DNA from: Leptidea sinapis
Taxonomy: Eukaryota; Arthropoda; Insecta; Lepidoptera; Pieridae
Reading direction: 5' to 3'
Length of the DNA stretch: 64,000 nt
Assembly: GCF_905404315.1 (NCBI RefSeq)
Contig: NC_066310.1
Coordinates: 372,001 to 436,000, forward strand
Shown here: piece after piece, positions 1 through 11,918 of the stretch
Layout: every line of letters starts with the position of its first letter
Position numbering within the stretch: the first letter of the stretch is position 1
Made by a program: the position numbers and the translations under genes
The notes under the pieces: model-generated
What the model saw: only the letters and a program-made list of their open reading frames with translations
Databases searched by the model: none
Told to the model about the DNA's origin: nothing

Positions 1-94
1 TTTACTTCAATAGCCTTGTACATTTTGTGCACCCGTGAACATCAATAGTGATAAAATAGTTTCAGTGCTTCTGTGTTCGTCATCACCGCCGGCG

Positions 95-475
95 CACCCC
101 ACGCCCTCCGCCATGTCAAGCCGCGCACTGCGAGCAGAAATCCACCAAGCCAATACCAGAGGGAGGCTCCTTTGCACAGGATGCCGGCAAGATTATGGGT
201 ACCACAACGGCGCCTATTTCTGCCGTGAAGCAGTATTATAAAGCAGATATTTGTTTAATTAATCAACACCTTTTATTTAATATAAACACAGCTGTTAAAA
301 TCAAACAAATCTGCTCTCATGTGTAAGCATTACTGTTTCGGTCTGAAGGGCGCCGTAGCTAGTGAAATTACTGGCCAAACGAGACATTTTATGTCTCAAG
401 GTGACGGGCGCAATTTTAGTGCCGCTCAGAATTTTTGGGCTTTCCAAGAATCCGGAGCGGCACTGCATTGTATGT
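95..475 (-). repeat. Dispersed repeat, interrupted by a small insert
   Basis: The same sequence occurs in opposite orientation at about 59,960-60,080 and 60,770-61,005 (shared words such as GGCGCC, GGAGCCTCCCACTGGT and CGCCCTTCAGACCGAAAC). The copy here is split by a 70-80 bp insert at about 241-318. The 59.9-kb copy is contiguous with an R1-like LINE coding end, so this may be the 3' untranslated part of that LINE family, or a separate repeat. It has no convincing gene. Confidence 0.7.
241..318. mobile_element. Tiny foldback insert within the dispersed repeat
   Basis: The segment begins AAGCAGATATTTGTTT and ends AAACAAATCTGCTCT, which are imperfect inverted repeats. Comparison with the uninterrupted copies near 60.0 and 60.9 kb shows that it was inserted into a pre-existing repeat. 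It is far too short to code and resembles a MITE relic. The boundaries are uncertain by a few bases. Confidence 0.45.
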
Positions 476-625
476 ATGTTTATATGAATTTATGTATGTT
501 TAAGTAAGTATATAGTATTAAATATATCGTTGTCTTGTAACCCATAACACAGGCTATATATGCTTAACTTGGGGCAAGATAATTTGTGTAAAAAGTGTGT
601 CAATATTATATTATATTATTGTAAT
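465..625 (+). repeat. SINE 3' fragment
   Basis: The stretch matches the distal half of the tRNA-derived SINE at 16,985-17,190: TATGTATGTTTAAGTAAG, then AAGATAATTTGTGTAAAAAG and a GTGTCAATATTAT tail running into ATT repeats. The tRNA-like head with its A and B boxes is missing here. Confidence 0.6.
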
Positions 626-1347
626 GGGCAGGGCGTATCAATTACCATCAGCCGAACGTCCTGCTCGTTTCGTCCCGTATTTTTATTTAAAAAATCCACA
701 GTTTGGGACGGGAAATCACAGCAAACTCACTACACTCAGCCTGAGGAAGGACCTCCGAATGATCCAAAACGAATCGGTACCCACACCGATAAAACATGAA
801 TAAAGCCTGCGACGGTTACGGGGGTTTAAATGAAACTACACGTACCGGCCTTTACAGTATGTGTAATACAAGCAGTAAATTTACAAATATTTATGAGCAA
901 GGGTCGTAGGTTTTGATTTGGTTTGTATTAGTATTTGGTTGATCCAGCTTGACGTCGTAGTCCAGTACTCCCCTGACGGTGAAGACGGTGCACGCCCCTC
1001 AGCTGGAAGCACGGACTCGGCGTGTAGCTAGAACTTCGTGGAACCTAACTGTCCAAAGTCCAGAATCTAAACCTGGAACGCTGTGAATGATGTCCACAGT
1101 TGGCTAAATTCTTTTGACTCCGCTGATTGTGAACCACGTGCGTCTATCATAAAGGTGAAGCCGTAAGCAGGCGGTGTAGGTTTTCACAATCAGGACGGAG
1201 TTACAATTAAGAGAAAAGAAAGCGAAAGCACGGAAAGAAATAATTTTGAGAATAAAATTAAATGCTTTGGATTTTAGGCAATTAAAATAAGTTAAATATA
1301 AAATTAACTGCAACATAGTTTTACGTTCTACGTTAAATTAGTTATTT
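626..1347. other. No gene recognised
   Basis: Short open frames only, none resembling a known family. No splice-compatible coding segment or repeat copy could be recognised. Confidence 0.5.
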
Positions 1348-1458
1348 ATGCAACTGTTCTGTAATAAGGGGTATTAAAACACGAATGTGGGTTTTTCATT
1401 ATTATTGTGATAATAGTATAACATGAGTGTTTTAATACCTAATTATCAACAGTTGCAT
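1348..1458. repeat. Inverted repeat (foldback)
   Basis: ATGCAACTGTT followed by GGTATTAAAACAC on the left is mirrored by GTGTTTTAATACC and AACAGTTGCAT on the right. The arms are about 38 bp and imperfect, around a short centre. It lies directly beside a second, longer foldback, so the two may form one element. Confidence 0.6.
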
Positions 1459-1491
1459 ACTAAAAGAAGATTATCTACACAAAGAATATGA

Positions 1492-1706
1492 ATCCTCTAT
1501 AAAGGTTCTGAAACAGCTTACTGCTAACATTAAAAAAGGCAGTCCTAGTAACCATACATACCATACAAAGGAGTGTTATTATGAAAACGGATGATTTGAA
1601 TTATACTGAATTTCATTACAACACTCCTTTGGATGATGCAATGGTTATTAGGACATGTTTTAATGTTGGTAATAAACTGTTTTAGAATCTTTAGTAGAGG
1701 ATTTAA
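1492..1706. repeat. Long inverted repeat with arms of about 95 bp
   Basis: The left arm (about 1492-1586) and right arm (about 1608-1706) are reverse complements at roughly 80% by eye, with a loop of about 20 bp. The inner 21 bp (CAAAGGAGTGTT...ATGAAA) differ at only two positions. A transcript across this region would fold into a long hairpin. It is probably a MITE or foldback transposon relic. Confidence 0.7.
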
Positions 1707-1709
1707 AGT

Positions 1710-2240
1710 ATGGGTGTAGAAAAAAATATAACACGTATCCAACACTTACCCTGTTGGGGTGACGAACAATCCTTGAAATTATTTTAATATTATATATACC
1801 ACAAGTTATAGTGGACTATTCCAGTAGAACAGTCGTGGTATAAAAATAATAATACTCGTATACAAGGCGGCAACTTAAGAAAATATTGTGGTGAAAGTGA
1901 GACTAACACTAAGCTACTATAGTCTAGCTAACGAAAGCTGACCCTAGCAAAAGGCGGCAAATTCAAAAAATCTTCATAGTTATGGTATAAGTATTACCAA
2001 CTACAGTTGGAATAAATAATTATGATACTTTTTCTATTTTTTTTTTTGTTTGTAATTATGTAAGGGATTTGGCTTATTTATTTAATACAGTCGCATAATT
2101 CTTGAACACACATTGATTGAGACAGGAGTTCCTTGTAGTAGTAGTAAAATGTAGGTATAATTTAAAATTATTGCAATTTCAATGTACAATGGGATCACGA
2201 AGCAAGAACAATATTAATTTATGTAGATACACAAGAAGCT
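1710..2240. other. AT-rich spacer, no gene recognised
   Basis: It contains small imperfect inverted repeats such as ATACCAC...GTGGTAT near 1797-1840 and two copies of the word AAGGCGGCAA. No coding similarity was seen. Confidence 0.4.
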
Positions 2241-2897
2241 TCACAGCTGAAATGAGCAAAAAATAGAAGCCATAAAGGAAGAACAGACTTTATTCATTAT
2301 AATCAAAATCTGATTTAAGATTTCTTTTTGCATAGATTCATCTAAACTACTACTGGATCTATCATCCTGCACACTTATGATGAATGGTTCTAGCTCTTCT
2401 ATTATTATATCCCTCGTTTTGTACCGCACTGCACTGTGTGGTAACTAGCTTTGTCCATGAAAACAACACTTGGTTCTGTCAAGTTGGGTATAAGCCTTTC
2501 ACATATTCACTTTTTAACATTTGTTGCATTCATGTCGTGAAGGTAATCGTCTATGGTTGCCTTAGTGCTAAAATATAATATGGCATTAGGTACAAAGCCA
2601 TTCTCTAGTCCTCCATGTACTATTATAACTCTTTCCAGATGAGATGTTGTCAAGCAAACCTCTGGTAGATGTCCCCTTCCAAGACTGTTTAGCCTTATAG
2701 TTTTGATGAATGTATGTTTCATCTAGGTGAATTATTTGTTTACCTTCAGCCCTTTTTGAAGATATGGTTTTTAGGTATCTTTGTCGCCAAGCAGTGTTTT
2801 TTACATTACATTTATAGTTTTCACGGCATCCTGAAAAATGTAGGCTTTCCCTCAGCTCAGCATTATTCATCGTCATTATTATATCCGTAAGAAACAA
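2241..2897 (-). pseudogene. Tc1/mariner-type (DDE) transposase remnant
   Basis: Minus-strand fragments in several frames read as one decayed transposase. Around 2,700-2,780 is HLDETYIHQNYKAKQSWKG, the first catalytic aspartate region of IS630/Tc1/mariner-like DDE proteins. At 2,560-2,640 is RVIIVHGGLENGFVPNAILY, and at 2,340-2,430 an acidic C-terminal piece with IIEELEPFIIS. The order matches this family from N- to C-terminus. Frameshifts separate the pieces and the segment with the later catalytic residues is missing or unrecognisable, so the copy is dead. Its terminal repeats were not identified. Confidence 0.75.
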
Positions 2898-2956
2898 GTA
2901 ACTACATAACGAAGCCTCTTACGTAATATAGGCACTTACTTGTTTCTTACCGATAT
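2881..2956. repeat. Near-perfect inverted repeat
   Basis: ATATCCGTAAGAAACAAGTAA is mirrored by TTACTTGTTTCTTACCGATAT with one mismatch, around a 34-bp centre. It lies just upstream of the transposase remnant and may belong to that element. Confidence 0.6.
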
Positions 2957-3002
2957 AAAATTCATTAATCATTTATTTATTTATCAAAATACACACTACA
3001 TT

Positions 3003-3885
3003 TCAGAATATTCCAATGCGATAGATTTTATAACATATTATAAATAAAGCTACTCTCTCACCCTGAGTGCAACAAAACAGATCGGTCTGTGAGGCTATTT
3101 CATTGATTATTGTACGAAGGGCATGCGTCACCGCTGCCTGGATTAACATGTTGGTGCGCGCGGTCGACACCATCAGCAACCGGAACAACAAAATACAGTC
3201 TACTCAACATATCCTCATTACGCACCTTCCCTATTAGTACTTTGAATAGATGAGTGATCAGCGCCAGGTTCCTTCTTACCCTCAGCTCGCTGTATCCTAC
3301 CATACCCAAGATAAATAATGTCGGGTACATAAGCGGATAAAAAGGGTAAATCTAATATAGCCTCATATACAGGTACCGTAGAAATTTATATTGTATCTGC
3401 TCTAACATTATACTGTACTTAGCTTCATGAGGAGCCCAGATAACGACGTTGCATTCTAACTGGCTTCTAACCAAAGCGTTATATAAATTAATAATTATTT
3501 AATATAGAAAATATATAAAAACTTAATATAGAAAAAACTACGAGCCATACGTAATATAAACCCCAGATTCCTAAAAGCTTTCTTACAAACCTTAGTGACA
3601 TGATCACGAAACACAAGTTGGCATCAAGAATCACTCCAAGATCCTAGACTTCAGATACCCTGGCCATCTGCGCCATGTCTATGTGGTATTTAAACAATGT
3701 TGGATTACGGGATTTGGAGAAAGTAATAACTAAACATTTTGAGATGTTAAACTGCAATAAATTGTTTTTACTCCAGGCTACAACCCTGTCGAAGTCACTT
3801 TGTAATTTCTCACAGTCATTATTTTCTTTTATTGGTAATGATAGTTTAAGATCATCGGCGAAGAGCAAGCACTTCGCATACTGAA
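3003..3885 (-). mobile_element. LINE fragment, family A (reverse transcriptase C-terminal half)
   Basis: The minus strand encodes MLFADDLKLSLPIKENNDCE (the FADD catalytic motif) at about 3,810-3,868. It continues through the palm and thumb region to YPTLFILGMVGYSEL near 3,290-3,330. The same family lies on the plus strand at 33,780-34,560 (YPTLFVLGMVGYSKLE). Frameshifts are frequent and the 5' part is absent, as expected for an old 5'-truncated LINE insertion. Confidence 0.75.
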
Positions 3886-4194
3886 CTACCTTAAAAAGAT
3901 CATTAATAATATGAATATGATCATGAATATAAATTCATTGAGTGAGTTTTCGTGTGACGTAAACACTCAGTCAGATTATAAATCAGATAGTGAACTTATG
4001 TTACACTTAACGATGACTTTTTATTTTGTTAACTTACCATTCAAGACTAACAATCGTGCTATTTATCTAGTTTTCAGTGACCAGTTTTGTTATTATTATA
4101 GTAAATTATTTGTATATCCTTTTATTGCATTAGTCTGTTATATTAACACCTTATTTGAGTTTGTGTCATATAGCTATTATAATTTACTATTAAA
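3886..4194 (+). other. Sequence upstream of LINE ORF, unassigned
   Basis: A 98-residue open frame (3,911-4,207) precedes the LINE endonuclease frame and overlaps its start. It has no recognisable motif and may be the decayed end of the LINE 5' region. Confidence 0.3.
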
Positions 4195-7100
4195 ATGGGT
4201 AACTTAAAGATATATTACCAAAATGTTCGAGGACTGCGGACAAAGACAGATGTTTTTTATCGCAACGTCTGTATGAGCGATTTCGATATTATCGTCTTAA
4301 CTGAATCTTGGCTCAACGATATGTTTTGTGACAGTGAACTTTTTAATGAAACGTACAGTGTGTGGCGAAACGACCGTAACTACGATCTCACTCGTCAAAC
4401 AAAGTGTGTAGGTGTAATCATTGCCGTTAAGAACACAATACATGCCCGGGGCAACCCGAGCTGGAGTTCATCAGCTGAAGATCTGTGGGTTTCGTTATTT
4501 ATACCTCGAACTCGAACAACCACAGCCACCCATATTCACTTATGTTCAGTCTACCTCTGTAATCAGGCGGAAGGTAATTCCTTTAATGTTCAGTTAGCAA
4601 ACTTCCAAAACCAGCTACTCAGAATTATTAACACCTACAAAGATGACAAATTTCTAGTACTGGGTGACTTCAATCTAAGTGAAATTCAGTGGGTTTCTTC
4701 ATCTTCTGAGGATGGACTTGTTCCGCATAATCTAACCAAACAGATTTACTTCGATTTTGCTGATAATATTAATATGTGTAGTTTGAAACAATATAATCAC
4801 GTAACAAACAATATCGGTCGTATACTTGATCTCGTACTCTCAAATGACTCTGTATCAGTATTCCAGTGTGCTACTCCGCTTGTACCTGAGGACTCGCCTC
4901 ACAAAGCTATATGTGTAGTCCCTTCCCTGAATTTTATACCCTTAGCACCTCAAAAAACCGAATTTTTCTGTTTCAAGAGTGCCAACTACGACAAAATTCG
5001 TAAAATATTGTCAGAGGTTGACTGGGAGGAAATTGTCTGTTCAGGCGACATTAATGAAGCACTTGACTCTTTTTACAAAATAATATATAAATTGCGAGAT
5101 GAATTTGTCCCTAAATGTAAGTCGCGCAATGTTAAATATCCCCCGTGGTATACTTCATCTCTAATCAGAATGATTAAAGAAAAATTCAAATTCTTTAGAA
5201 AGTAAAGTCTATGGAAATAAATCAGATGAAGCCTCTTTTAGAGTTCTCAGAGAACGTGTTGATGCAACTGAAAGGGAATGTTATAATAATTATATAAACA
5301 ACATTGAGCAATCCATATGTACTAATCCCAAAAAAATGTTTTCATACGTCCTAGACAGGCGTAAGATAAGATAAACTTTATTTGCATTGAATAAGTTTCA
5401 TTACAAGATGGTATAGTACAAATGTTTACAGTTTGCTATTCAGCTCTATTCAAAGCATGCAAATGTCAGTGATTTACAATTATTTATATAAATAAGAAAT
5501 TTAAATATCCATGTGACAATTCAAGAATTCACTTACATTATAATATAAGCGTGGTACCATTCCATCCATAATGACATTTAAAGACAAAAGTTATACAAAA
5601 GGAGATGACATTAGTGAGCTGTTCTCAGACTATTTTTATACTACTTTTTTATCGAGCTCATCGCCTAGCTCTCAAATGCCTCCACCATCATCAAATCCGG
5701 CCTTTGAATTGGGGAACCTAGAAGTCAGTTGCAAACAAGTATATGAACTCCTTAGGTCATTAGATCTGAAAAAATCTTCAGGACCTGACCATTTACCAGC
5801 TGAATTTATCGTGGCATGTGCCTTCGAGCTGTCATTACCAATATCATTATTGTTTAAGAGATCCTTCAACCAAGGTCTGGTTCCCCTCAAATGGAAAACT
5901 GCTTATGTCTCTCCAATACATAAAAAAGGTTCCACGGAAAATGTAGAAAATTACAGGCCAATATCCAAACTTAGCTCATTTGCTAAAGTTCTTGAGGGAC
6001 TTGTGTTCACGCAAGTTTACAAAACATTTAGTTCGGCTTTTGATCAATGTCAACATGGATTTTTAAAAGCACGCTCTACCGTCACAAACTTAGCAGTACT
6101 AAATGACTACATATCTGAACAAATGGTACAGGGTAATAACGTTGATGTTATATACATGGACTATACGAAAGCATTCGACCGAATTGACCATTGTATTCTT
6201 CTTAAAAAGCTTACAGCACTTGGTATCCGTGACGATTTATACAATTGGTTTAAATCTTATCTCTCCGATAGAAAACAGGCTGTGGTTCTCAATGGGTACT
6301 GCTCTTCTTGGAAAAATATACCTCTGGGGTTCCTCAAGGATCAAGCATCAACAGGACCTCTGCTTTTTATAATTTTCATAAATGACATCGGACGATACAT
6401 TAAAAATTCGAATTACCTTTTGTTTGCAGATGACATGAAAATTTTTGGTACAGCAAATAATAAGACAGATGCATTAAGCATTCAAGAAGATTTGTATAGA
6501 CTGGATGACTATTGTACCGTGTACAAATTAGACCTAAATGTATCCAAATGTTTCTACATGCATTACACTACTAAGCCTACCCCTTTCCGTCATACGTATA
6601 TTTTAAAACAGGAACGTCTATCTGTGGTAAACGAAACAAGAGACCTAGGTGTTGTCCATGATAGCAAAATAACTTTCTCACCACATATTGATCAGACTAT
6701 CAATAAAGCGTCTAAAGCACTAGGTTTCATAATACGTACAGCCAAACCTTTCAAAAGTATGAAAACATTAAAAATTCTCTACTGTTCTTTCGTTCGCAGC
6801 CATCTTGAATATGGTTCACAAATTTGGAACCCAATGTATGCTGAACACATTAATCGAATTGAAAGGGTTCAGCGGAAGTTTACACGATATCTGGGCTTTA
6901 AGTTTAAAATACCTAATGTAAGCTATGAAGAACGCTGCAAGCGCTTCCACCTTCTATCAATTAAAGCTCGTAGAGATATTTCTGATATAATCACCATAAT
7001 CAAAATACTAAGAAGTATAATTGACTGTTCTATATTACTGACCAAAGTCTGTCTGGCAGTCCCTAGTAGAATGTCAAGACAACAGCCTATCTTTGCTGTA

Positions 7101-7253
7101 CCATTCTGTCGCACAAATTATAGAAGAAACACATTTATTTTAAGAGCTATGCAGTCATTCAATCATTTTTGTGACACGGATAATATTGATGTCTTTAACT
7201 TCAGTATTAATTCAATTAGAGCCTATTTGGTAAAACAATTTATCAGTGATTAA
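4195..7253 (+). mobile_element. Near full-length LINE ORF2 (endonuclease and reverse transcriptase), decayed
   Basis: The first open part (4,195-5,205, 336 residues) is an apurinic-type endonuclease: YYQNVRGLRTK at the start, VLTESWLND, and VLGDFNLSEIQW in the middle. After a frameshift the linker continues to about 5,361, where a 184-bp insertion interrupts it. The second part (5,571-7,253, 560 residues) is the reverse transcriptase, with KKSSGPDHLPAEF, VENYRPIS, YMDYTKAFDRIDH and LLFADDMKIF. The usual GVPQGSSLGPLLF block reads in a shifted frame (PLGFLKDQASTGPLLF), showing two compensating indels. The C-terminal thumb is LVRSHLEYGS-like. It is probably CR1/Jockey-group; the clade is not settled. 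It is non-functional as it stands. Confidence 0.85.
5366..5549 (-). mobile_element. Short insertion within the LINE, flanked by TAAG
   Basis: The LINE linker is broken by a segment starting ATAAGATAAACTTTATTTGC, which resembles the reversed 3' end of other LINEs in the window (compare about 39,955). TAAG at 5,362-5,365 and again at 5,546-5,549 is a likely target-site duplication. Removing it would rejoin the linker coding sequence. Confidence 0.55.
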
Positions 7254-9500
7254 CAAATTAACATTAGGAATGAAATTACTCCTTTTCGATCATGGTTTCA
7301 ACTGGCGATAGGAGTGCGAGAAGATTTTATTTAATAATTTTATGAAGTTTTATTTAATAACTTTTAATTATACTTGTGTTGTTTGTTTGTAATTAATATG
7401 TTAGATTTAATAATATTATACTTGTTCGTATGTACATGTGGAAGCCTTTTATTAGCTCCAATGAATTATGTTTGTTAATTATTTTAATGTATGTAAAACC
7501 AGCTGTTGGCTTTCTTAAAAATATTAAATAAATAAATATCATTACTTTGCTTCTGTTATATTTCTGATTTATATTATTATATTATTGTTTTGAATTATAT
7601 TTCTGATTGCTTAAATGTCAAACCAATGTAAATTGGATGTCTAGCCTGGTGGGGCCTTATTTTACCCGGTATGCTGAATACACCGTCATACGCTTTTCGT
7701 TCTGTTATGACCAGTTGTCATATGAGGTAAATTGCCGAGTTATCATATTAGTTTTATATAAAAGCGATAGCCGCCACGCGGTGCGGAGAGTTGGCTACAC
7801 TCGGTCTTGTGAGTAAGTTCTGTATAAAATTGTGTGTGGAAATTAAAGTAATTCGGGAATCAAAAAGTGTTTTTTTAAAAAGGCCACCAGCGCGTCCATT
7901 CTAACAGTTCGTTCTACGTTTTACGTTCTATACATATAGACATATCATTCGCAGTCTGACAGCGGAACGGCAAAAATGTGCTTAAAGACAATGTAGGCAC
8001 ACTTTTCTCTTTAGTCGTCAAATCACGAAGTCTAAGTCCCAAATAATACGCATGTAATGTTAATGACGCAAAAAAGGTGGTGTGACTTATCACCGGAAAG
8101 TATATTTTATTTGTACAAGATAGGTTGGCAAAATGCGTAAATAATTTAGTAAAACGAATATTTTTTCATTAAATATGGTCCAATTATTGACAAGTTTTCA
8201 CATCCCTTTCTCTCCCGCTTGTCAGAATGAGACACATGAAAGGACGCACACAGTCTCAAATGAAATCTATAGAGTCGCACTTTTTTGAAGGCCCAGTGAA
8301 CAATTACTAGCAATATTGTATTTTGTGTACGGAAAGTGATTGCCAGTGAATATGAACGGCTTACAAGAACGTGAACAATTACAAACTAGTGCAAATTACA
8401 GACGTATCGTAACCACTAGGTTACGAATAGGATAGAATATAAGAGAAGATAAGATAATAGAAGGATAATTGATACTTATTTACACCGCAAATCTGTAAAA
8501 GCTTTTTCAGCCGTACAAGTGAAAGAGAATTGGCCCGGCAAAAGAGAGATGTGAAGAATTTTACAAACCAAATTAGTCGAATGGCATTTGCTCGAATAAT
8601 TTCCTCGAGGTTGATTTAAAATTCACCACTAAAATATTTAAGCATTTAAAAATTCATGCTCATAAAGTAAGATAAAACTTTTTTAACATTAAAAGTATTG
8701 AAATCTCTTTCGAAAGTCAAAATATTTTGCCAATGTAGTCAAATTGATGCGCACACAAAAGCCCAATTATCCATATTTATAATTTGACTAAAGCTGTCAT
8801 ACCACGACATATTGGTGTCCGCTTACACTACTGTACGGGCCAACACACGTACATTTGTTATTTCAGCACTTTTACGCCACAAGCATTAACTTAGGTCATT
8901 TAGACAGCCAGTTCGTCATCGTCATCAGACACGCCGCGTTTAACTCATTTACATATCATTTTAGAATTTATCAGTTTATTTTATCTTTTTATCAATATAT
9001 AATTTTACAGCCAACAAAGACTTTTACTTCTCTCGGACTTATCATTAAAGGTATAACTCATGCAACTACAAATGCCAAAAAGATACCCTGGAAAAGATGT
9101 CTATGTCTCAAAGACAAAATTTAACAATTTAAATTTATTTAAGGGAACTTAACATTTTAAAACCAGTTTCCCGAATTATTTTATTTAAATAAAAATATCA
9201 TATTTGAGTCATTACCTCTCTCATTATAAAAAAATATTAAACCTAATACCTTAACTTATTATATCGAAATACATTAGAGCTTTAAGGAGTAACAAATATA
9301 CACACAAACCAATAAATAAACATACAAACTTTCAAATTTATAACATACGTGTGATTTTTGATGAAAAACGTAAAAAACCGTCAACTGAACGCAGACCTTG
9401 ATCAGAAAATAGGGACAGACTGACAAACGTAAAGCTTATAGCAACCTTCTTTTTCGGGCTTAAAAAAATAATCTAACTGCTAATCCACTGTTGTCACTGT
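7254..9500. other. LINE 3' end and unassigned intergenic sequence
   Basis: The first 300 bp are the AT-rich 3' untranslated part of the preceding LINE, ending near AAATAAATAAATATC. From there to about 9,500 I see no gene, RNA gene or recognisable transposon; the open frames are short and compositionally random. Confidence 0.45.
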
Positions 9501-9504
9501 CCAA

Positions 9505-10885
9505 TAGGCCGATTCACGTATATTCTAAGGATCCAAAAATCGTTGGAGTTCAGAAGTCGTCCTATTGAAACTTGGTCCAAAATTGGTATTCACGTATTGA
9601 TTCGATACGACAACTCAATAGGAATGAAACTCAGCGACTTATCGACGACTTGCGATTGCCAGTCCAATTCTACTATTCCTTTATTTTCTACCTTATTCTT
9701 TTAAATATGTTTAGTATGAGATCAGAGTCTTTTGCTCCGTTATTAGTACTCAACCTAACAATATTTGAAGCCGTAGAGTAAAAAGGTAAGGTATAATTAT
9801 TTTTATACAGAAATTAATAGGCTGAAAATGAAAAGTCGTACCCAAATGGTTGTAATAAAAAAACACCGTACATCAAAGTCAAACTGGATTTTCGCCCAAG
9901 TGTAGGTAACTCTTTCTCGTCTCGTTTTGTTCGATTAAACAAAATGAGCTCGAAGAAGATTGTAACCGTGCGTGAGCTTGCATTACTTTCTGAGCTATCT
10001 TAGTTTTTTCATAAAAGCTGTAATAAGTACCTACAATATTTAATAAATAATTAAGTAGGTATTTAATGAGTCCAATAACATAGTTTAAGGTAAATAAATA
10101 CCTTCCCTTTATTCTATATCTTCTATCCTGAGTAAGAGGAAAATAAATATGTTTTATGAATAACTCAACATTATTGAGTGCTTTAGTCACCTGTCCCACT
10201 GCTCTATACACTGTAGGTTGAGATACCTACTGAGTTGAAATTACTCTGACCAACAATGGTTTGGTAATATCCTGTTGGTAAAATGCTAGTGCTATTAATA
10301 CCTATAATGTAAAAAAGCACATGATTTAATAATTTATTTAATTAAAGTTTTAAATATAGTAAATATCTAGTCAGATAAGTAGGTAGGTACCTACTAAGAT
10401 CTTTCTTGGTAACTACCAGCCTAAATAGGAAACGAAGTATTACGATCTCATGGAATTGGAAACGAGGTCTTCAATAACACCAAGAACTAAATCCTTGGTA
10501 AAGCGAAATGTTTTCACGAACTCCGTATCTGTCATTTCGAAAGCAAAATATTTGTTGATCCTCATTTTATTTCGGCGTCGACGTTCTCTTCGCCGGTCTT
10601 CCCTTTCGGAAAGATCCAAAAGTAGCCACGACAAGCTGATATTCATGTTTATGAAAAAATTTTCAACAGCCAACAACTGCAAATTACTAACTTCAGTTCA
10701 GCGACTTCTCAGACATTCGATTTGACATTACATCGTTGGTAACCGATTGTAAAAAAATAGCAGAATATCACTGACACAGCGTTTGAAGTCCGTCTAGCTG
10801 ACATGAATACGCTTTAGCGATTTTTGGATAGGATCGTTTCTCGAACGTGCGATTTAAATCACGTGAATACGAATCGTAGGTGAAC
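9505..10885 (-). mobile_element. PIF/Harbinger DNA transposon remnant
   Basis: The minus strand encodes two parts of a Harbinger-type transposase. At 10,440-10,682 is an N-terminal piece with basic RRRERRRRNK and then DTEFVKTFRFTKDLVLGVIE. At 9,879-10,211 is TVYRAVGQVTKALNNVELF followed by IYFPLTQDRRYRIKGR. The link between them (VSQPTVYRAV) is present near 10,213-10,240. The catalytic C-terminal part is missing. Subterminal words GGATCCAAAAATCG (left) and CGATTTTTGGATAGG (right, reversed) suggest the element ends. The copy cannot be active. Confidence 0.7.
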
Positions 10886-11009
10886 GACAGATGTCGCTGC
10901 GATATCGCTCATGTAAAATTACATGAAGCGGGCCGCGGGCAACTTTGAGATCCGAGAAGGCTGCAGGTGTGGAGAGACGGTCTTACGATAGGTACACGAT
11001 CCTTTAATA

Positions 11010-11210
11010 ATAATTATTAACCGACTTCAAAAAAGGAGGAGGTTCTCAATTCGTCGGTATGTTTTTTTTATATTTGTTACCTTAAAACTTTCGACTGTGT
11101 AAACCGATTTTGATAATTGTTTTTTTATTTGAAAGCTGGTGCTTCCCTTGTTTCACTAATTCAATTCACTAAAAATCATATTTTTTTTAATAAAATATTA
11201 ATATTCATAA
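11010..11210. repeat. Abundant lepidopteran-type repeat (CCGACTTCAAAAAAGGAGG)
   Basis: It begins at TTAACCGACTTCAAAAAAGG and continues through AACTTTCGACTGTGTAAACC and GAAAGCTGGTGCTTCCC. The reversed core recurs at about 49,850-49,880 (CCTTTTTTGAAGTCGGTTAA). I know this motif as very common in moth and butterfly genomes; the transposon class is not assigned here. Confidence 0.6.
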
Positions 11211-11729
11211 GTTGACAGTTGTAAGCCAGTAAGGGTATCAAGGAGGATATTAATTCATCACACAGCCATTATTAATATAATATATTATATATTATTATTC
11301 ACAATAATTTGTAAAATCATGAACCTATACTGTTTATAGATTTAGAAAGCAGTAATGATCTTCTCGCCACTTCTTCTCATTAAAGCTCAAACTTAACAAC
11401 AATGCAAAGTAAAATGTACTATATTATTAATATAGAACGTATTTTTTACAGTAGCCGTAGCCGCGAACGAATAACTTGACAGTTTCTGGTCCATCGTTGG
11501 ACATTTTAGCGCGGCGGCCATGTTGTTTTTTAAAATAGATTTGTTTCTCTACGAGTGTATCCTGTAGCACGTGGAGCAGCCTGCCCTCGTGGTGAGTACA
11601 ACATCGGGGAGTTATATCATGTGGGCTGCCCCTCCGCCTAATGTATCTATATTGTATGTAGCTTTTTGTAGGTCAAAGTGGAGTCATCAGTAAAATAAAA
11701 AACCAAGTGACGGCCATGAAAGTGTATTG
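11211..11729 (-). other. Region downstream of the cactin stop (3' UTR and beyond)
   Basis: This lies immediately 3' of the cactin stop codon on the minus strand. No canonical AATAAA was found close to the stop, so the transcript end is not placed. No other gene was seen. Confidence 0.4.
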
Positions 11730-11918
11730 CTAGCGGCGGTAGCGGTACCGCTTGAAGTGGAACCACAGCTGGAAGATGTTGTTGTGGAAGTGGCAGCGGA
11801 AGCCGCGCTTGTACGAGTACTCCCACTCGCGGTTAACGATCTTGAACGCGATGTCCTCGTAGGGCGGGCCCGCGCGGAACCGCAGCACGGCAAACTCCGG
11901 GTTGTCCGCGCACGGCTT
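11730..11918 (-). CDS. cactin: cactin last exon
   Basis: It begins AAG CCG TGC after an acceptor reading GTGTTCAG, and ends with TAG at 11,730-11,732. It encodes the most conserved part of the C-terminal domain: NPEFAVLRFRAGPPYEDIAF, the HFHNNIFQLWFHFK block and the terminal RYRYRR. Phase 0 entry matches the upstream exon end. Confidence 0.97.
   Translation of the reverse strand, partial: KPCADNPEFAVLRFRAGPPYEDIAFKIVNREWEYSYKRGFRCHFHNNIFQLWFHFKRYRYRR

Noticed and set aside
35..241. A small secreted or unknown protein of 68 residues
   Set aside because: The sequence is part of a dispersed repeat present in three copies in the window.
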